Assembly (NCBI RefSeq): GCF_016786325.1
Contig: NZ_JADWYU010000224.1
Location: 1 to 48,066, forward strand
Source: Frankia nepalensis
GTDB lineage: Bacteria; Actinomycetota; Actinomycetes; Frankiales; Frankiaceae
Reading direction: 5' to 3'
Length of the DNA: 48,066 nt
Below the pieces are notes generated by a model. That model ran no database searches and was not told the origin of the DNA. It saw only the letters and a list, made by a program, of their open reading frames with translations. Positions 1-12,367 of the stretch are shown here, one piece after another. Position 1 is the first letter of the stretch. Each line of letters starts with the position of its first letter. The translations under genes were made by a program, and so were the position numbers.

Positions 1-298
1 CCCGGCACCAGCACCACCCGCAGACGGGGTAAATGGCACTGACTTCTATGGCACGCTGTTGAGTTCTCAAGGAGCGGACGCATGAACCGGATCCACACCC
101 TACCAGGCGAATCACCGGCGCGATTGTTCACTCGCGCTTTTCCGAAGTATTCGGAAGGATCGTGTCTGGCCTCTCCGATTGCTCGGTGACCGCCACGTCC
201 CATACGCCCAGATTGGGGCGCTACCGGCACCGGGGCGAAGCCCGAGATTTCTCGGGTGAGCCCTAGGGGCTCCGCTGTCCGCCGTGTCCGGCGCTGTG
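1..298 (-). ncRNA. rRNA operon leader (16S gene lies beyond the left edge)
   Basis: Read on the minus strand, positions 85-25 carry the element CTTGAGAACTCAACAGCGTG followed shortly by ACCCCGTC. From memory this is nearly identical to the leader found just before 16S rRNA in Streptomyces rrn operons. A 7-bp hairpin (TTCCGAA/TTCGGAA, 140-156) and a perfect palindrome (241-256, CCCGAGATTTCTCGGG) lie in the same transcript. The rRNA genes themselves are not in the window, so the assignment rests on the leader motif and the promoter at 305-334. The exact transcript start is inferred. Confidence 0.7.
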
Positions 299-304
299 GA
301 GAGA

Positions 305-334
305 ACATTACGGTCGCGCGGCGGCAAGCGTCAA
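305..334 (-). promoter_or_regulatory. rRNA operon promoter (-35 TTGACG, -10 TAATGT)
   Basis: On the minus strand TTGACG (334-329) and TAATGT (310-305) are separated by 18 bp, a strong housekeeping-sigma pattern that points into the rrn leader. Transcription would start near 298. Confidence 0.65.
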
Positions 335-354
335 ACGCAGACGGCCCGAATCGC

Positions 355-370
355 TGTGACCTCCGTCACA
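355..370. promoter_or_regulatory. CRP-type operator palindrome
   Basis: TGTGACctccGTCACA is a perfect inverted repeat and matches the TGTGA-N6-TCACA pattern of the CRP/FNR family. Its centre is about 64-65 bp upstream of the predicted rrn start, close to a class I activator position. Binding is inferred, not shown. Confidence 0.5.
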
Positions 371-668
371 TCGCAGGCGACCAGCTGGACGACCTCCCGG
401 GACATGGGAGGCTGGTTAGCCGGGCCCTGAACAGGATCCGCCTCTGGCGGCCCGCCTGCACGGCGTCCGTCGGCACGGCATCCGTCGCACAGCATCCGTC
501 TGCGCAGCGCCCCTTGGCCCGGCAAGCCCTGGCCATCGGCCCGGCGGCCTCCGCGCCCGCCGACGCATCCGACGCGATCAGGTCCAGACCCGCCTCCACG
601 GCCCGCGATCCCGCCCGCCTCCTCAGCGTGGCCGCAAGCACCGCCCGCGGCTGAAGCACCGCCCGCCG
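371..668. other. Intergenic stretch without a recognisable gene
   Basis: No convincing coding region or RNA gene is seen. Three imperfect 14-bp direct repeats containing the core CATCCGTC or CGTCCGTC lie at about 466-507. Both flanking units run leftward: the end of the glycosylase gene at 669 and the rrn promoter below 371. Confidence 0.4.
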
Positions 669-1298
669 TCAGGGCACCGCCGGCCTTCGCCCCGGCCCGC
701 GCCACGCGCTGACCGTCGGGTTGTCGGCGAGCCAGAAACGCCAGGGCCGGTCATGGGCGGCGCGTACTCCGACCCTCGGGCCCACCAGCACCGGGCCCGC
801 CGGACCGTCCGCGGCCGGTTCGACCACGAGCGGGCCGTCCCCGGTGACCGGGCAGCCGGTCAGGGTGCCGTCGATGCCCAGGGCACGCGCGAGGCGGCCT
901 GGGCCGCGAGCGAGGTCCCGGTCGGCCAGCCGGGGCGCGCGGGCGCGCGCCGTCTCCAGCCCGTCGATCACCGCGCCCGCCCGGATCAGGACGGCGGCGG
1001 CCGATCCGGCCGGCTCGCAGACCAGGTTGAGGCACCAGTGCGTGCCGTAGATGAAGTACACGTAGGCCCGCCCGGGCGGCCCGAACATCACGGCCGCCCG
1101 CGGCGTCGGGCCGCGGGCCGCGTGCGAGGCCGGGTCGTCCAGGCCCGCGTACGCCTCCACCTCCGTGATCCGGACGGCGACCGGCCCGTGCCGGACCGTC
1201 GCGCCGAGCAGGTCGCGCGCGACGGCCAGCACGGGCCGGTCGAAGAACTCGTCCGCGACCGACGGCGCGGACGGGCCATGATCCCCGCCTCCGGTCAT
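669..1298 (-). CDS. mpg: 3-methyladenine DNA glycosylase (AAG/Mpg family)
   Basis: The product (209 aa from the ATG at 1298) removes alkylated purines such as 3-methyladenine from DNA as the first step of base excision repair. It shows the AAG-family pattern: ARDLLG near the N terminus, the catalytic-region motif ITEVEAYAG, then DPASHAARGPTPRAAVMFG and the strand AYVYFIYGTHWCLNLV, followed by ARGPGRLARALGI and a closing FWLADNPTVS. Length is normal for bacterial members. An in-frame opening extends upstream to 1667, but it overlaps argH and has no family similarity, so the ATG at 1298 is preferred. The gene follows argH by 152 bp on the same strand. Confidence 0.92.
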   Translation of the reverse strand: MTGGGDHGPSAPSVADEFFDRPVLAVARDLLGATVRHGPVAVRITEVEAYAGLDDPASHAARGPTPRAAVMFGPPGRAYVYFIYGTHWCLNLVCEPAGSAAAVLIRAGAVIDGLETARARAPRLADRDLARGPGRLARALGIDGTLTGCPVTGDGPLVVEPAADGPAGPVLVGPRVGVRAAHDRPWRFWLADNPTVSAWRGPGRRPAVP

Positions 1299-1450
1299 GT
1301 GCCACCCCGTACCTTCCGCATCAGCCCGGGATCGGGTCCGGGCGGGCACGAAGCGCCCGGCCACGCGGAGCACCCGCGGTTCCCGCTGGCTCGGCGAAGC
1401 CGATCCGGCAAGCAAGCGATCTGGGAGGTCCGGGGCGCGCCAGCGCCCTT

Positions 1451-2935
<1,485 letters not shown>

Positions 2936-3132
2936 CTATGTCGCTGATGGCCACATGCGGCCGGTGTCCCTGGTGGCCGGCCGGACGAGGACCAGACCCG
3001 GACGAGGATCCGTGTCCGAGGTCCTTCGTGGCCGGGCTCGGGCCTGTGCCCACGCGGGCCTGCCCGCGTGGTGGTCTCGACCGTCCTGTCCGCCGTCCTC
3101 GGACGCGGCCCCGCCGTCGTCCTCTTTCGGCT

Positions 3133-3858
3133 TCACGTCCGCTGGGCGTGGGCCCGTTCTCCCACGGGCATCGGCACCGACGGCACCCCGGCGACGGGTG
3201 GGTCCTCGCCCGGCCGGTCGCGCCCCTCGGCGAGGCCGAGCAGGCGGTCGGCCAGCCGCGGGCCACTCGGGGCGGCGGCCCGGGCCAGGCCCCGCTGGAC
3301 CGTCCCCTCGAGGACGCCCCCGCCTTCCGGGCCGGGTTCCTGGTCGGACAGCGGCAGGGCGCGGCAGACGACCAGGATGGTGTCGTCGCCGGCGATTGTG
3401 CCCATGATCTCCGGCAGCGCGGCGCGGTCGAGCGCGGAGGCGAACAGCTGCGCGGCGCCCGGCGGGGTGCGCAGCACGACGAGGTCGCCGTTGGCCTCGG
3501 CGGAGACGAGCAGGTCCTCACACAGCCGGGACAGCGGCAGGCGCACCGTCTCGGCCGGGGCGAGCCCCGCGTCGACGGTGTAGACGAGCGTGCCGTCCTG
3601 TCCGCGAACCTTCGTGGCCCCCAGCTCCTCCAGGTCCCGCGACAGGGTCGCCTGGGTGACCCGGACGCCCTCGACGGCCAGCAGCCTGGCGAGTTCCGTC
3701 TGGGAGCGGACCGGGTGCGCCGAGATCAGTGCCGCGAGCCGCGCGTGCCGGGCGCGTTTGGTCAGCGGCGCCGCTGGCCTGGTCCCTGATGTCATGCCCG
3801 TCCCGGTGGTGTCCTGCGAGTGGAGGGTCCGTGAGTGGGGGTCCGTGAGTGGGGTCAT
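3133..3858 (-). CDS. argR: Arginine repressor ArgR with insertion and C-terminal extension
   Basis: ArgR is a hexameric arginine-dependent DNA-binding regulator of the arg genes. The winged-helix domain covers about residues 35-85 ([25 protein letters not shown]). The arginine-binding and oligomerisation domain covers 110-166 and ends in [11 protein letters not shown]. In family members the final helix (here [10 protein letters not shown], 201-210) follows soon after that strand. Here about 33 residues rich in Pro/Gly/Ala intervene (167-199), and a tail of about 30 residues follows, giving 241 aa against the usual 150-170. An alternative start is ATG at 3795 (MTSGTRP), which fits homologues better. 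The first 21 codons contain an exact 14-bp tandem duplication (3827-3854). Confidence 0.9.
   Translation of the reverse strand: MTPLTDPHSRTLHSQDTTGTGMTSGTRPAAPLTKRARHARLAALISAHPVRSQTELARLLAVEGVRVTQATLSRDLEELGATKVRGQDGTLVYTVDAGLAPAETVRLPLSRLCEDLLVSAEANGDLVVLRTPPGAAQLFASALDRAALPEIMGTIAGDDTILVVCRALPLSDQEPGPEGGGVLEGTVQRGLARAAAPSGPRLADRLLGLAEGRDRPGEDPPVAGVPSVPMPVGERAHAQRT
3827..3854. repeat. 14-bp tandem duplication at the argR 5' end
   Basis: GTCCGTGAGTGGGG occurs twice in direct succession (3827-3840, 3841-3854). A 14-bp unit shifts the reading frame, so this segment is more likely a leader than conserved coding sequence, which favours the later argR start. Confidence 0.7.
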
Positions 3859-3935
3859 GGTCGGTGGTGAGCGTCGTTCGGCGCTGACGGCCGGGCCGGC
3901 CGTTAGGCGGCGGGCGACGGCGGAGTCGGGCGAGG

Positions 3936-6240
<2,305 letters not shown>

Positions 6241-6244
<4 letters not shown>

Positions 6245-7320
6245 GCGTGGCCTCCGGTCGGCGCGGTCGGCGCGGCGGGCTCGCCCGCGTCCTGTTGGTC
6301 GGGGCGCTGGGGGTCGGTTCCCCCGGAGGGCTTCGTCTTGAGGGCCGGGGTGATCAGGGTGCCCACGCCCTCGTCGGTGAAGATCTCCAGCAGGACGGCG
6401 TGCGGGACGCGGCCGTCGAGCACGTGGGCCTGCGGCACGCCGCCCTGGACGGCGCGCAGGCAGGCCTCCATCTTCGGGATCATCCCGGCGGTCAGGGTCG
6501 GGAGCATCGCCTCGAGCTCGATGGCGTCCAGCTCGCTGATCACCTCTTCGGAGCTCGGCCAGTCGGCGTAGAGCCCTTCGACGTCGGTGAGCACGACGAA
6601 CTTCCCGGCGCCGAGCGCGACCGCGAGCGCGGCGGCGGCCGTGTCCGCGTTGACGTTGTAGACGCCGCCGTCCTCGCCGCGGGCGACCGTGGCGATCACC
6701 GGGACCTTGCCCGAGTCCAGCAGCGCGTTGACCGTCTCCGGCGCGACCTCGACGACGTCGCCGACGAGGCCGATGTCGACCTCCTCGCCGTCGACGACCG
6801 CGGGGCGGCGCCGCGCGGTGAACATGTTCGCGTCCTCGCCGGACAGCCCGACGGCGAACGCGCCGTGGTTGTTCACCAGGCCGACGACGTCGCGGTTCAC
6901 CTGGCCGACGAGCACCATCCGGACGATCTGCATCGTCTCGGGCGTCGTGACCCGCAGGCCGCCGGTGAACTCGGACTTCACGCCCAGCCGGTCGAGGTGC
7001 GCGGTGATCTGCGGGCCGCCACCGTGCACGACGACGACCCGGATACCGGCGAGGCGCAGGAACACGACGTCCTCGGCGAACGCCTCCCGCAGCGCCGGTG
7101 AGGTCATCGCGTGGCCGCCGTATTTGATCACCACGGTGGCGCCGTGGAAGCGGGCGAGCCAGGGCAGCGCCTCGACGAGCACCCGCGTCTTCGGCAGCGC
7201 CGCGTGGCCCCGCGCGAGCGCGGACGGCTCGCGCGGCGGGACCGCGCGAGCCATCCGCGCGGCGGCCTCCGTGGCCGGCGGAGCGGTGGACGCGTCCTCG
7301 GCGTCGTTCGCGACCGTCAT
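6241..7320 (-). CDS. argB: Acetylglutamate kinase
   Basis: ArgB phosphorylates N-acetylglutamate, usually the arginine-feedback-controlled step. The amino-acid-kinase fold is shown by [36 protein letters not shown] and [12 protein letters not shown]. The ATG at 7320 is chosen because GGGGGA lies 7 nt upstream. A GTG at 7341 would add seven residues. The N-terminal segment of about 40 residues before [12 protein letters not shown] and the Pro/Thr-rich tail are longer than in Streptomyces. The end overlaps argD by 4 nt. Confidence 0.95.
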
Positions 7321-7408
7321 GACCCCATCCCCCGCATCCACGCCGTCTCGCGCGCCGTCTCGCGCCTGTCCGTGCTCGCGCGGCCCGCGCCGCGGACGCT
7401 GGGCGCGC

Positions 7409-8566
7409 TCACGTCGAGTACGCCGAGTTCTCGTAGACGTAGCCGTCGGTCAGATCGTTGGTCCAGATCGTCGCCTCGGCGGCGCCGGCGTGCAGGTTGG
7501 CGACGATGGTGATCTCACGGCCGGACAGGTCGACGAGGTCACGGGACTGGCCCGGCGCGCCGGCCCTGCACACCCAGATGCCATTCATCGCCACGTCGAG
7601 CTCGTCGGGCTCGAAGGCGGCGCTGGTGGTGCCGATCGCGGCGAGCACCCGGCCCCAGTTGGGGTCCTTGCCGTAGAGCGCGCACTTGAGCAGGTTGTTA
7701 CGGGCGATGGACCGGCCGACCTCGAGCGCGTCGTCCTCGGACGCGGCGCCGGTCACGGTGATCGCGATGTCCTTGGTGGCGCCCTCGGCGTCGCCGATCA
7801 TCTGCTTGCCGAGGTCCATGCAGACGTCGGTGACCAGCGCCGTGAGCTCCTCCTCGGGCAGGGTCACCCCGGACGCGCCGGAGGCCAGCAGCAGCACGGT
7901 GTCGTTGGTGGACAGGCAGCCGTCGGAGTCGATCCGCTGGAACGTCAGCCGGGTCGCCTCCGTCACCGCCCGGCGCAGCGTCCCCGCGTCGGCGACCGCG
8001 TCGGTCGTAACGACGACGAGCATGGTCGCGAGTGACGGCGCGAGCATCGCGGCGCCCTTGCCCATGCCACCCACCGTCACCGAGCCGTCCGCGGACGTCC
8101 GCGCCGCCTGCTTGCTGACGGTGTCGGTGGTCCGGATCGCCTCCGCGGCCGCCGGGCCGCCGTCCGTCGACAGCAGGTTCGTGACCCTGGTGACTCCGTT
8201 GAGCAGCAGGTCCATGGGCAGCCGGACGCCGATCAGGCCGGTCGAGCAGACTCCGACGTCGCCGGCGCCGATCCCGATCGCCCTGGCGACGTGCTCGGCG
8301 GTGTGGTGGGTGTCGGCGAACCCGTCCGGCCCCGTACAGGCGTTGGCGCCGCCGGAGTTGAGGACGACCGCGCGCAGGCGCCCGTCCGCCAGCGCCTGGC
8401 GGGTCCACTGGACGGGCGCGGCCTGCACCCGGTTGGTGGTGAACACGCCGGCCGCGGCGTCCGACGGCCCGTCGTTGACGACGAGCGCGACATCCGGACG
8501 CCCGGACGGCTTCAGCCCGGCCGCGACACCCGCGGCCCGGAAGCCCTTCGGGGCGGTGACGCTCAC
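7409..8566 (-). CDS. argJ: Bifunctional ornithine acetyltransferase / N-acetylglutamate synthase
   Basis: ArgJ recycles the acetyl group from N-acetylornithine to glutamate and may also use acetyl-CoA. It is made as a precursor that cleaves itself before a conserved Thr, seen here in [15 protein letters not shown] (Thr near residue 181). Other family marks are [20 protein letters not shown] and IATKDP-like text near the end ([10 protein letters not shown]). The start is GTG at 8566 with GAGGAAG upstream. The 385-aa length is normal. The cyclic pathway implied by argJ explains the absence of argE or argA here. Confidence 0.95.
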   Translation of the reverse strand: MSVTAPKGFRAAGVAAGLKPSGRPDVALVVNDGPSDAAAGVFTTNRVQAAPVQWTRQALADGRLRAVVLNSGGANACTGPDGFADTHHTAEHVARAIGIGAGDVGVCSTGLIGVRLPMDLLLNGVTRVTNLLSTDGGPAAAEAIRTTDTVSKQAARTSADGSVTVGGMGKGAAMLAPSLATMLVVVTTDAVADAGTLRRAVTEATRLTFQRIDSDGCLSTNDTVLLLASGASGVTLPEEELTALVTDVCMDLGKQMIGDAEGATKDIAITVTGAASEDDALEVGRSIARNNLLKCALYGKDPNWGRVLAAIGTTSAAFEPDELDVAMNGIWVCRAGAPGQSRDLVDLSGREITIVANLHAGAAEATIWTNDLTDGYVYENSAYST

Positions 8567-8743
8567 GCGCTTCCTCGATTCGTTTTCGGTCGACCGTTGT
8601 GTCGCACTTCTGGTTGCCGCTGGGACTCTGGTTACCGCTGGAACGCCCGCCTCAGGTCCAGGCCCCGCTGAGGCCGGTCCTGTTCTGGGGCGTGCCTGCC
8701 GGCCCGGGGCCGCGGCGTGGAGGCACCGGGGGCGCGGGGCGTG

Positions 8744-9805
8744 TCAGGGCGCGAGGCCGGTGACGGGCAGGCCCAGGGTCTCGGGCAGGCCGAGCATCAG
8801 GTTGGCGCACTGGATCGCCTGCCCGGCGGCGCCCTTGGTGAGGTTGTCGATCGCCGAGATGACGACCACCCGGCCCGCGCCCTCGTCGAACGTCGCCTGG
8901 AGATGGACGGTGTTGCTCCCGAGGGTGGCCGACGTGCGCGGCCACCGCCCGGCGGGCAGCACCTTCACGAACGGCTCGTCGGCGTAGAAGGCCCGCAGGA
9001 TCCCGGTGATCAGCTCGTCGTCGAAGGCGAGGCCGACCCCGAGCTCGTCGGTGCCCGCCTTCGACGAGGGCCGCGCGGTGCACGTCGCGAGGATGCCGCG
9101 CGGCATCGGGGCGAGTGTCGTGGTGAACGAGAGCGTCACCGGCGCGCCCGCGACGCGGCCCAGGTTCTGGACGATCTCCGGGCCGTGCTGGTGGCGGCCG
9201 ACCTTGTAGGCGGTCACGTCGCCCATCACCTCGCTGCCGAGCAGGTTCACCTTGGCCGACCGGCCGGCGCCGGAGGTTCCGCTCGCCGCGACGGTCACCA
9301 GGTCCGCCGGCTCGATGACACCGGCGGCCAGCAGCGGGGCGTAGGCCAGCGAGACCGCGGTCGGGTAGCAGCCGGGGGCCGCCACCCGCTCGGCCGCGGC
9401 GATCTCGGCCCGCGCGCCGGGCAGTTCCGGCATGCCGTAGGTCCAGGTGCCGGCGTGCGGCACGCCGTAGGCCCTGGCCCACTCGTCGGCGTTCGCGAGC
9501 CGGAAGTCGGCGCCCAGATCGACGACCTTGACGCCCGCCGGGATGGTGGCCGCGACCTCGGCCGACCGGCCGTGCGGCAGCGCCAGGAAGATCAGGCCGG
9601 CCCCGGACGCGACGGCCGCCGCCGTGTCGACGAAGGTCCGCCCGGCCAGGTCCGGCAGGTGTGGGTGGACGTCGGCGATGTCCTCGCCGGCGTTGCTGTG
9701 CGCCGCCACCGCCCCGATCTCGATCTCCGGGTGCGCGAGCAGCAGGCGCAGGAGTTCGCCGCCGCCATACCCGCTGCCGCCGATGACCGCCGCCGTCATG
9801 CCCAT
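8744..9805 (-). CDS. argC: N-acetyl-gamma-glutamyl-phosphate reductase
   Basis: ArgC (353 aa) reduces N-acetylglutamyl phosphate with NADPH. The Rossmann start AAVIGGSGYGGGELLRLL and the catalytic-cysteine motif APGCYPTAV (about residue 150) are present, with FTTTLAPMPRGI further on. There is no Shine-Dalgarno, but a -10 box ends 7 nt before the ATG at 9805, which suggests a leaderless message. This is the first gene of the leftward arg run. It is separated from argJ by 177 bp. Confidence 0.95.
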   Translation of the reverse strand: MGMTAAVIGGSGYGGGELLRLLLAHPEIEIGAVAAHSNAGEDIADVHPHLPDLAGRTFVDTAAAVASGAGLIFLALPHGRSAEVAATIPAGVKVVDLGADFRLANADEWARAYGVPHAGTWTYGMPELPGARAEIAAAERVAAPGCYPTAVSLAYAPLLAAGVIEPADLVTVAASGTSGAGRSAKVNLLGSEVMGDVTAYKVGRHQHGPEIVQNLGRVAGAPVTLSFTTTLAPMPRGILATCTARPSSKAGTDELGVGLAFDDELITGILRAFYADEPFVKVLPAGRWPRTSATLGSNTVHLQATFDEGAGRVVVISAIDNLTKGAAGQAIQCANLMLGLPETLGLPVTGLAP

Positions 9806-9850
9806 GGCCGCAATTCTATGCACACGCACGTATGGACATCCAGTCTTTTC
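9805..9850 (-). promoter_or_regulatory. argC promoter, probably leaderless, with possible ARG-box half sites
   Basis: The minus strand reads TGTGCATAGAATTGCGGCC and then the ATG. TAGAAT (9818-9813) is a -10 box 7 nt from the start codon. TGCATAGAATTGC, and the related CATACGTG just upstream, resemble AT-containing ARG-box halves and stand out in GC-rich DNA. ArgR binding here is inference. Confidence 0.45.
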
Positions 9851-9969
9851 CTGTTCCCAGCACGACTGGTCGGCGGCCGGTCGGGTCAAGGACAGCAGCG
9901 TCTGGTCCACGCGCCGCTCTGCCACGATCGCGGTGTGACCGGGTTGATCAGCCTTGGCGAGCGCGGACC

Positions 9970-10914
9970 ATGGCGCTGACCATCCTGTTCGCCGTCTGCT
10001 ATCCGGTCGCCGTCGGCGTGACCGGCCTCGCGCTGTTGGCCCTGCGCCAGCGGATCCGCGGGCCGGGCTACTGGCCGCCGGTGGATCCCCAGCTGGTGCC
10101 GGTCGAGGAGCTCGCCCTGCTCGCCGGCGGGCCGCGCCGCGCCGCCGCCACCGCCGTCGTCCGGCTCTATGAGGCCGGCGCGATCGCGCCGTCTCAGGCC
10201 ACCGGACTCCTCGCGCCCGTCGGGCTGCCACCGATCGGGACGCACCCGATCTCCGCCGGCTGCTACGACCTGGTCCGCCAGGCGGGCCACGTGGACCCGC
10301 TCGCGGTCCGCCGCGCGGTCGCGACCAGCCCCGCGACGGACGCCACCCGCCGCGCCCTGGTGGCCAGCGGCCTGCTGCCCAGCCCGGCCAGCCGGCGGCT
10401 GCTGCTCGGTCTGCGTCGGCTCGCCGTCGCGCTGGCCGTCCTGGGTGTGGCGGCCTTTCTGGTGTCCGCCGTCGTCGACAGCCCGGTGAGCGCGGTGTTT
10501 GGCTTTCTGGTCCCGCTGACCGTGTTCATCGCGCTGGGGACCTCCCCGCCGCACCGCCGGTCCGGCGCCGCGCTGCTCGCCGCGGCCCGCCACCGGGCCT
10601 GGGCGCTGGCTGGCGGCGGGCTACCCGGCCAGCGGGCGCTGGCGGTGGCGGTGTTCGGCCCGGAGGCGCTCTGGAGCGCGGATCCGCGCCTCGCCGCCGG
10701 CCTCGGCGTCGTCCCAGCGGCACCGCGGCGAGGCGGCTCAGGTGGCGGCCACGGCTATCGAGGGGACTCCGGCTGTGCCAGCGCGGCCGGCTGCGGCGGG
10801 GGCGGCGGCTGCGGCACCGGTGGAGACGGCGGATCCAGTGACAGCGGATCCGGTGATAGCGGCGGATCCGGTGGCAGCGGGGGCGGCTGCGGCGGAGGCG
10901 GAGGCGGGGACTGA
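9970..10914 (+). CDS. TIGR04222-type membrane protein 1, Gly/Cys/Ser-rich tail
   Basis: The 314-aa product resembles the TIGR04222 family, whose function is unknown. It has an N-terminal membrane helix (about residues 3-24), a soluble domain with the family-like segments VDPQLVPVEELALLAGG, VVRLYEAGAI and GCYDLVRQAG, a pair of membrane helices (about 150-190), a helical segment with DPRLAAGLGV, and a low-complexity tail from about residue 258. The tail is rich in Gly, Ser and Asp and has several cysteines, but it ends in GGGGGGD rather than the Cys motif of the two other copies. It is divergent from argC and followed by a 13-bp-stem terminator. The start at 9970 places the membrane helix at the N terminus. 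Confidence 0.8.
   Translation: MALTILFAVCYPVAVGVTGLALLALRQRIRGPGYWPPVDPQLVPVEELALLAGGPRRAAATAVVRLYEAGAIAPSQATGLLAPVGLPPIGTHPISAGCYDLVRQAGHVDPLAVRRAVATSPATDATRRALVASGLLPSPASRRLLLGLRRLAVALAVLGVAAFLVSAVVDSPVSAVFGFLVPLTVFIALGTSPPHRRSGAALLAAARHRAWALAGGGLPGQRALAVAVFGPEALWSADPRLAAGLGVVPAAPRRGGSGGGHGYRGDSGCASAAGCGGGGGCGTGGDGGSSDSGSGDSGGSGGSGGGCGGGGGGD
10826..10890 (+). repeat. GGATCC-containing coding repeats in tail 1
   Basis: GGATCCAGTGACAGC, GGATCCGGTGATAGC and GGATCCGGTGGCAGC follow one another with small spacers and encode the Ser/Gly/Asp stretch. The similarity suggests recent slippage or duplication. Confidence 0.6.
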
Positions 10915-10964
10915 GGCCACCGAGCCCCCTCCCACCGCGGCGCCGCTCCCGCCGGCGCTCCGCA

Positions 10965-10993
10965 CGGGTGCGGCGGTCCAACCGCCGCACCCG
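10965..10993 (+). terminator. Strong stem-loop after TIGR04222 protein 1
   Basis: CGGGTGCGGCGGT and ACCGCCGCACCCG pair perfectly over 13 bp with a 3-nt loop (CCA), 51 nt after the stop. There is no U tract, as is common in actinobacteria. Confidence 0.7.
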
Positions 10994-11128
10994 CACTGGA
11001 TGTCGCATACCGGACAGCACCAGGCGCGACAGTTGCTCATCATCAGGATGCTCCCCAGCCCGAGACCGTCAGCTCCCTGCCCTCGTCCTCGGGATCCGCC
11101 CGTTCCACACGCGACAAGGACACCGCCC

Positions 11129-12154
11129 ATGTCGTCCGCCACGCTGGGCCTGTTGTGCTCCGTCGGCTTCCTCGCGCTGCTGTTCGCGGGAGCGTTGACC
11201 GCCCGGCGTCGCGCCCTCGCCCCGCGGCGACTGGCGCCGCGGGACCCGCGGCTGGTGTCGGTCGAGGACCTGGCGCTGCTCGGCGAGCAGTCCCCGACCG
11301 TCGCGACGGTCCTGCGCCTGCACGAGGCCGGGACCATCGGCCCAGGCCCGACGCCGGGCCGGCTGATGGTGACCGGCCGGCCACCCCCCGATCCGCGTCC
11401 GGTCGCGGCGTGCTGCGTCGAGGCCATCCGGTCAGCCGGGGAGTTGCCGTTCTCAGCCGTGTGCGGCGACGTGTCGTTCTCGACGTCCGACGGCGCGGCG
11501 GCGCCGTCGGTGCGCGGCGCCCCGGCAGAGGTCGCCGGGGCGATCGCCGCGAGCCATGACGGCCTGGTCGCCCGCGGGCTGGCCTGGAGGCCGGGCGGGC
11601 GCCGGCTGGCCCAGCACGCGGCCCGCGTCGGCTTCGCCGTCATGTACCTGGCCACCACCGCGCTCGTCGCGAACTTCGTCCTGCTCGCCATGGACCGGCC
11701 CGACTGGCCGGTCCTGCTTGGCCTGCTCGCCGTCACGGTGTTTCTGATGTTCGCGGCGCCCATCTCGCTCGGGGACCTCCACGAGCGCCCGCCAGCCGCC
11801 GGGGCGCTGCTGAAAGCGGCCCGCGAGCAGACCAGGCAGTCCTACGGCCGAGGCGACACCGGCCAGCTCGCGATCGTGGCGGCGCTGCTCGGCCCGTCCT
11901 ACGTCTGGGATGTCGATCCCGAGCTCGCGCCCCGTCTCGGCGTGCCCGATGGACGGTATGGCTACCAAGCGCCGATCCCGCGTCCAGGAGCAACTGACAG
12001 TGCTCCCGGCGGAGCGACGAGCCATGCGGCCAGCGGCTCCTCCGACGACGCCCGCGGCGCGGCCTGGATGGCCATCCTGACGGCACTGTCCGACGCGGAC
12101 CGTCAGGACAGTGGAGGCGGGAGCTGCGGAAGCGGATGCGGAGGCTGTGGCTGA
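11129..12154 (+). CDS. TIGR04222-type membrane protein 2, C-terminal Cys motif
   Basis: The 341-aa paralogue of the neighbours shows the same plan: N-terminal membrane helix (LGLLCSVGFLALLFAGAL), DPRLVSVEDLALLGEQ, VLRLHEAGTIGPG, a charged middle, paired membrane helices near residues 172-214, AREQTRQSYGRGD, and DPELAPRLGVPDGRYGY. The C terminus reads GGGSCGSGCGGCG and contains three cysteines. The ATG at 11129 has AAGGA 9 nt upstream. An in-frame extension back to 10742 would overlap gene 1 and lacks family similarity, so it was rejected. Function is unknown; the tail is a candidate substrate for the MNIO enzyme encoded next. Confidence 0.82.
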   Translation: MSSATLGLLCSVGFLALLFAGALTARRRALAPRRLAPRDPRLVSVEDLALLGEQSPTVATVLRLHEAGTIGPGPTPGRLMVTGRPPPDPRPVAACCVEAIRSAGELPFSAVCGDVSFSTSDGAAAPSVRGAPAEVAGAIAASHDGLVARGLAWRPGGRRLAQHAARVGFAVMYLATTALVANFVLLAMDRPDWPVLLGLLAVTVFLMFAAPISLGDLHERPPAAGALLKAAREQTRQSYGRGDTGQLAIVAALLGPSYVWDVDPELAPRLGVPDGRYGYQAPIPRPGATDSAPGGATSHAASGSSDDARGAAWMAILTALSDADRQDSGGGSCGSGCGGCG

Positions 12155-12367
12155 GCCGTCGGCCGGGTCCGCGAACCCGTGGGAGCGGCCCGGCGGGAGC
12201 CGGCCAGCGGGCAGGCCGGGCAGGACCGCCACCGCCGCGTTCCGCCCCGCGTCGGTTTCCGGACAGCGCCGGGGCGGCCCGTTGCGCACCATCTGTGGCG
12301 AAGGCACACCTGCGCACTCCGGTAACCCGCGCCGACGCGCGTCCACCTCGCAAGGAGGACAAGCCGG

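Noticed and set aside
10742-11128. N-terminal extension of TIGR04222 protein 2
   Set aside because: It overlaps the tail of protein 1, lacks a ribosome site and is Ala/Pro filler. The ATG at 11129 has a good site and begins with the membrane helix.
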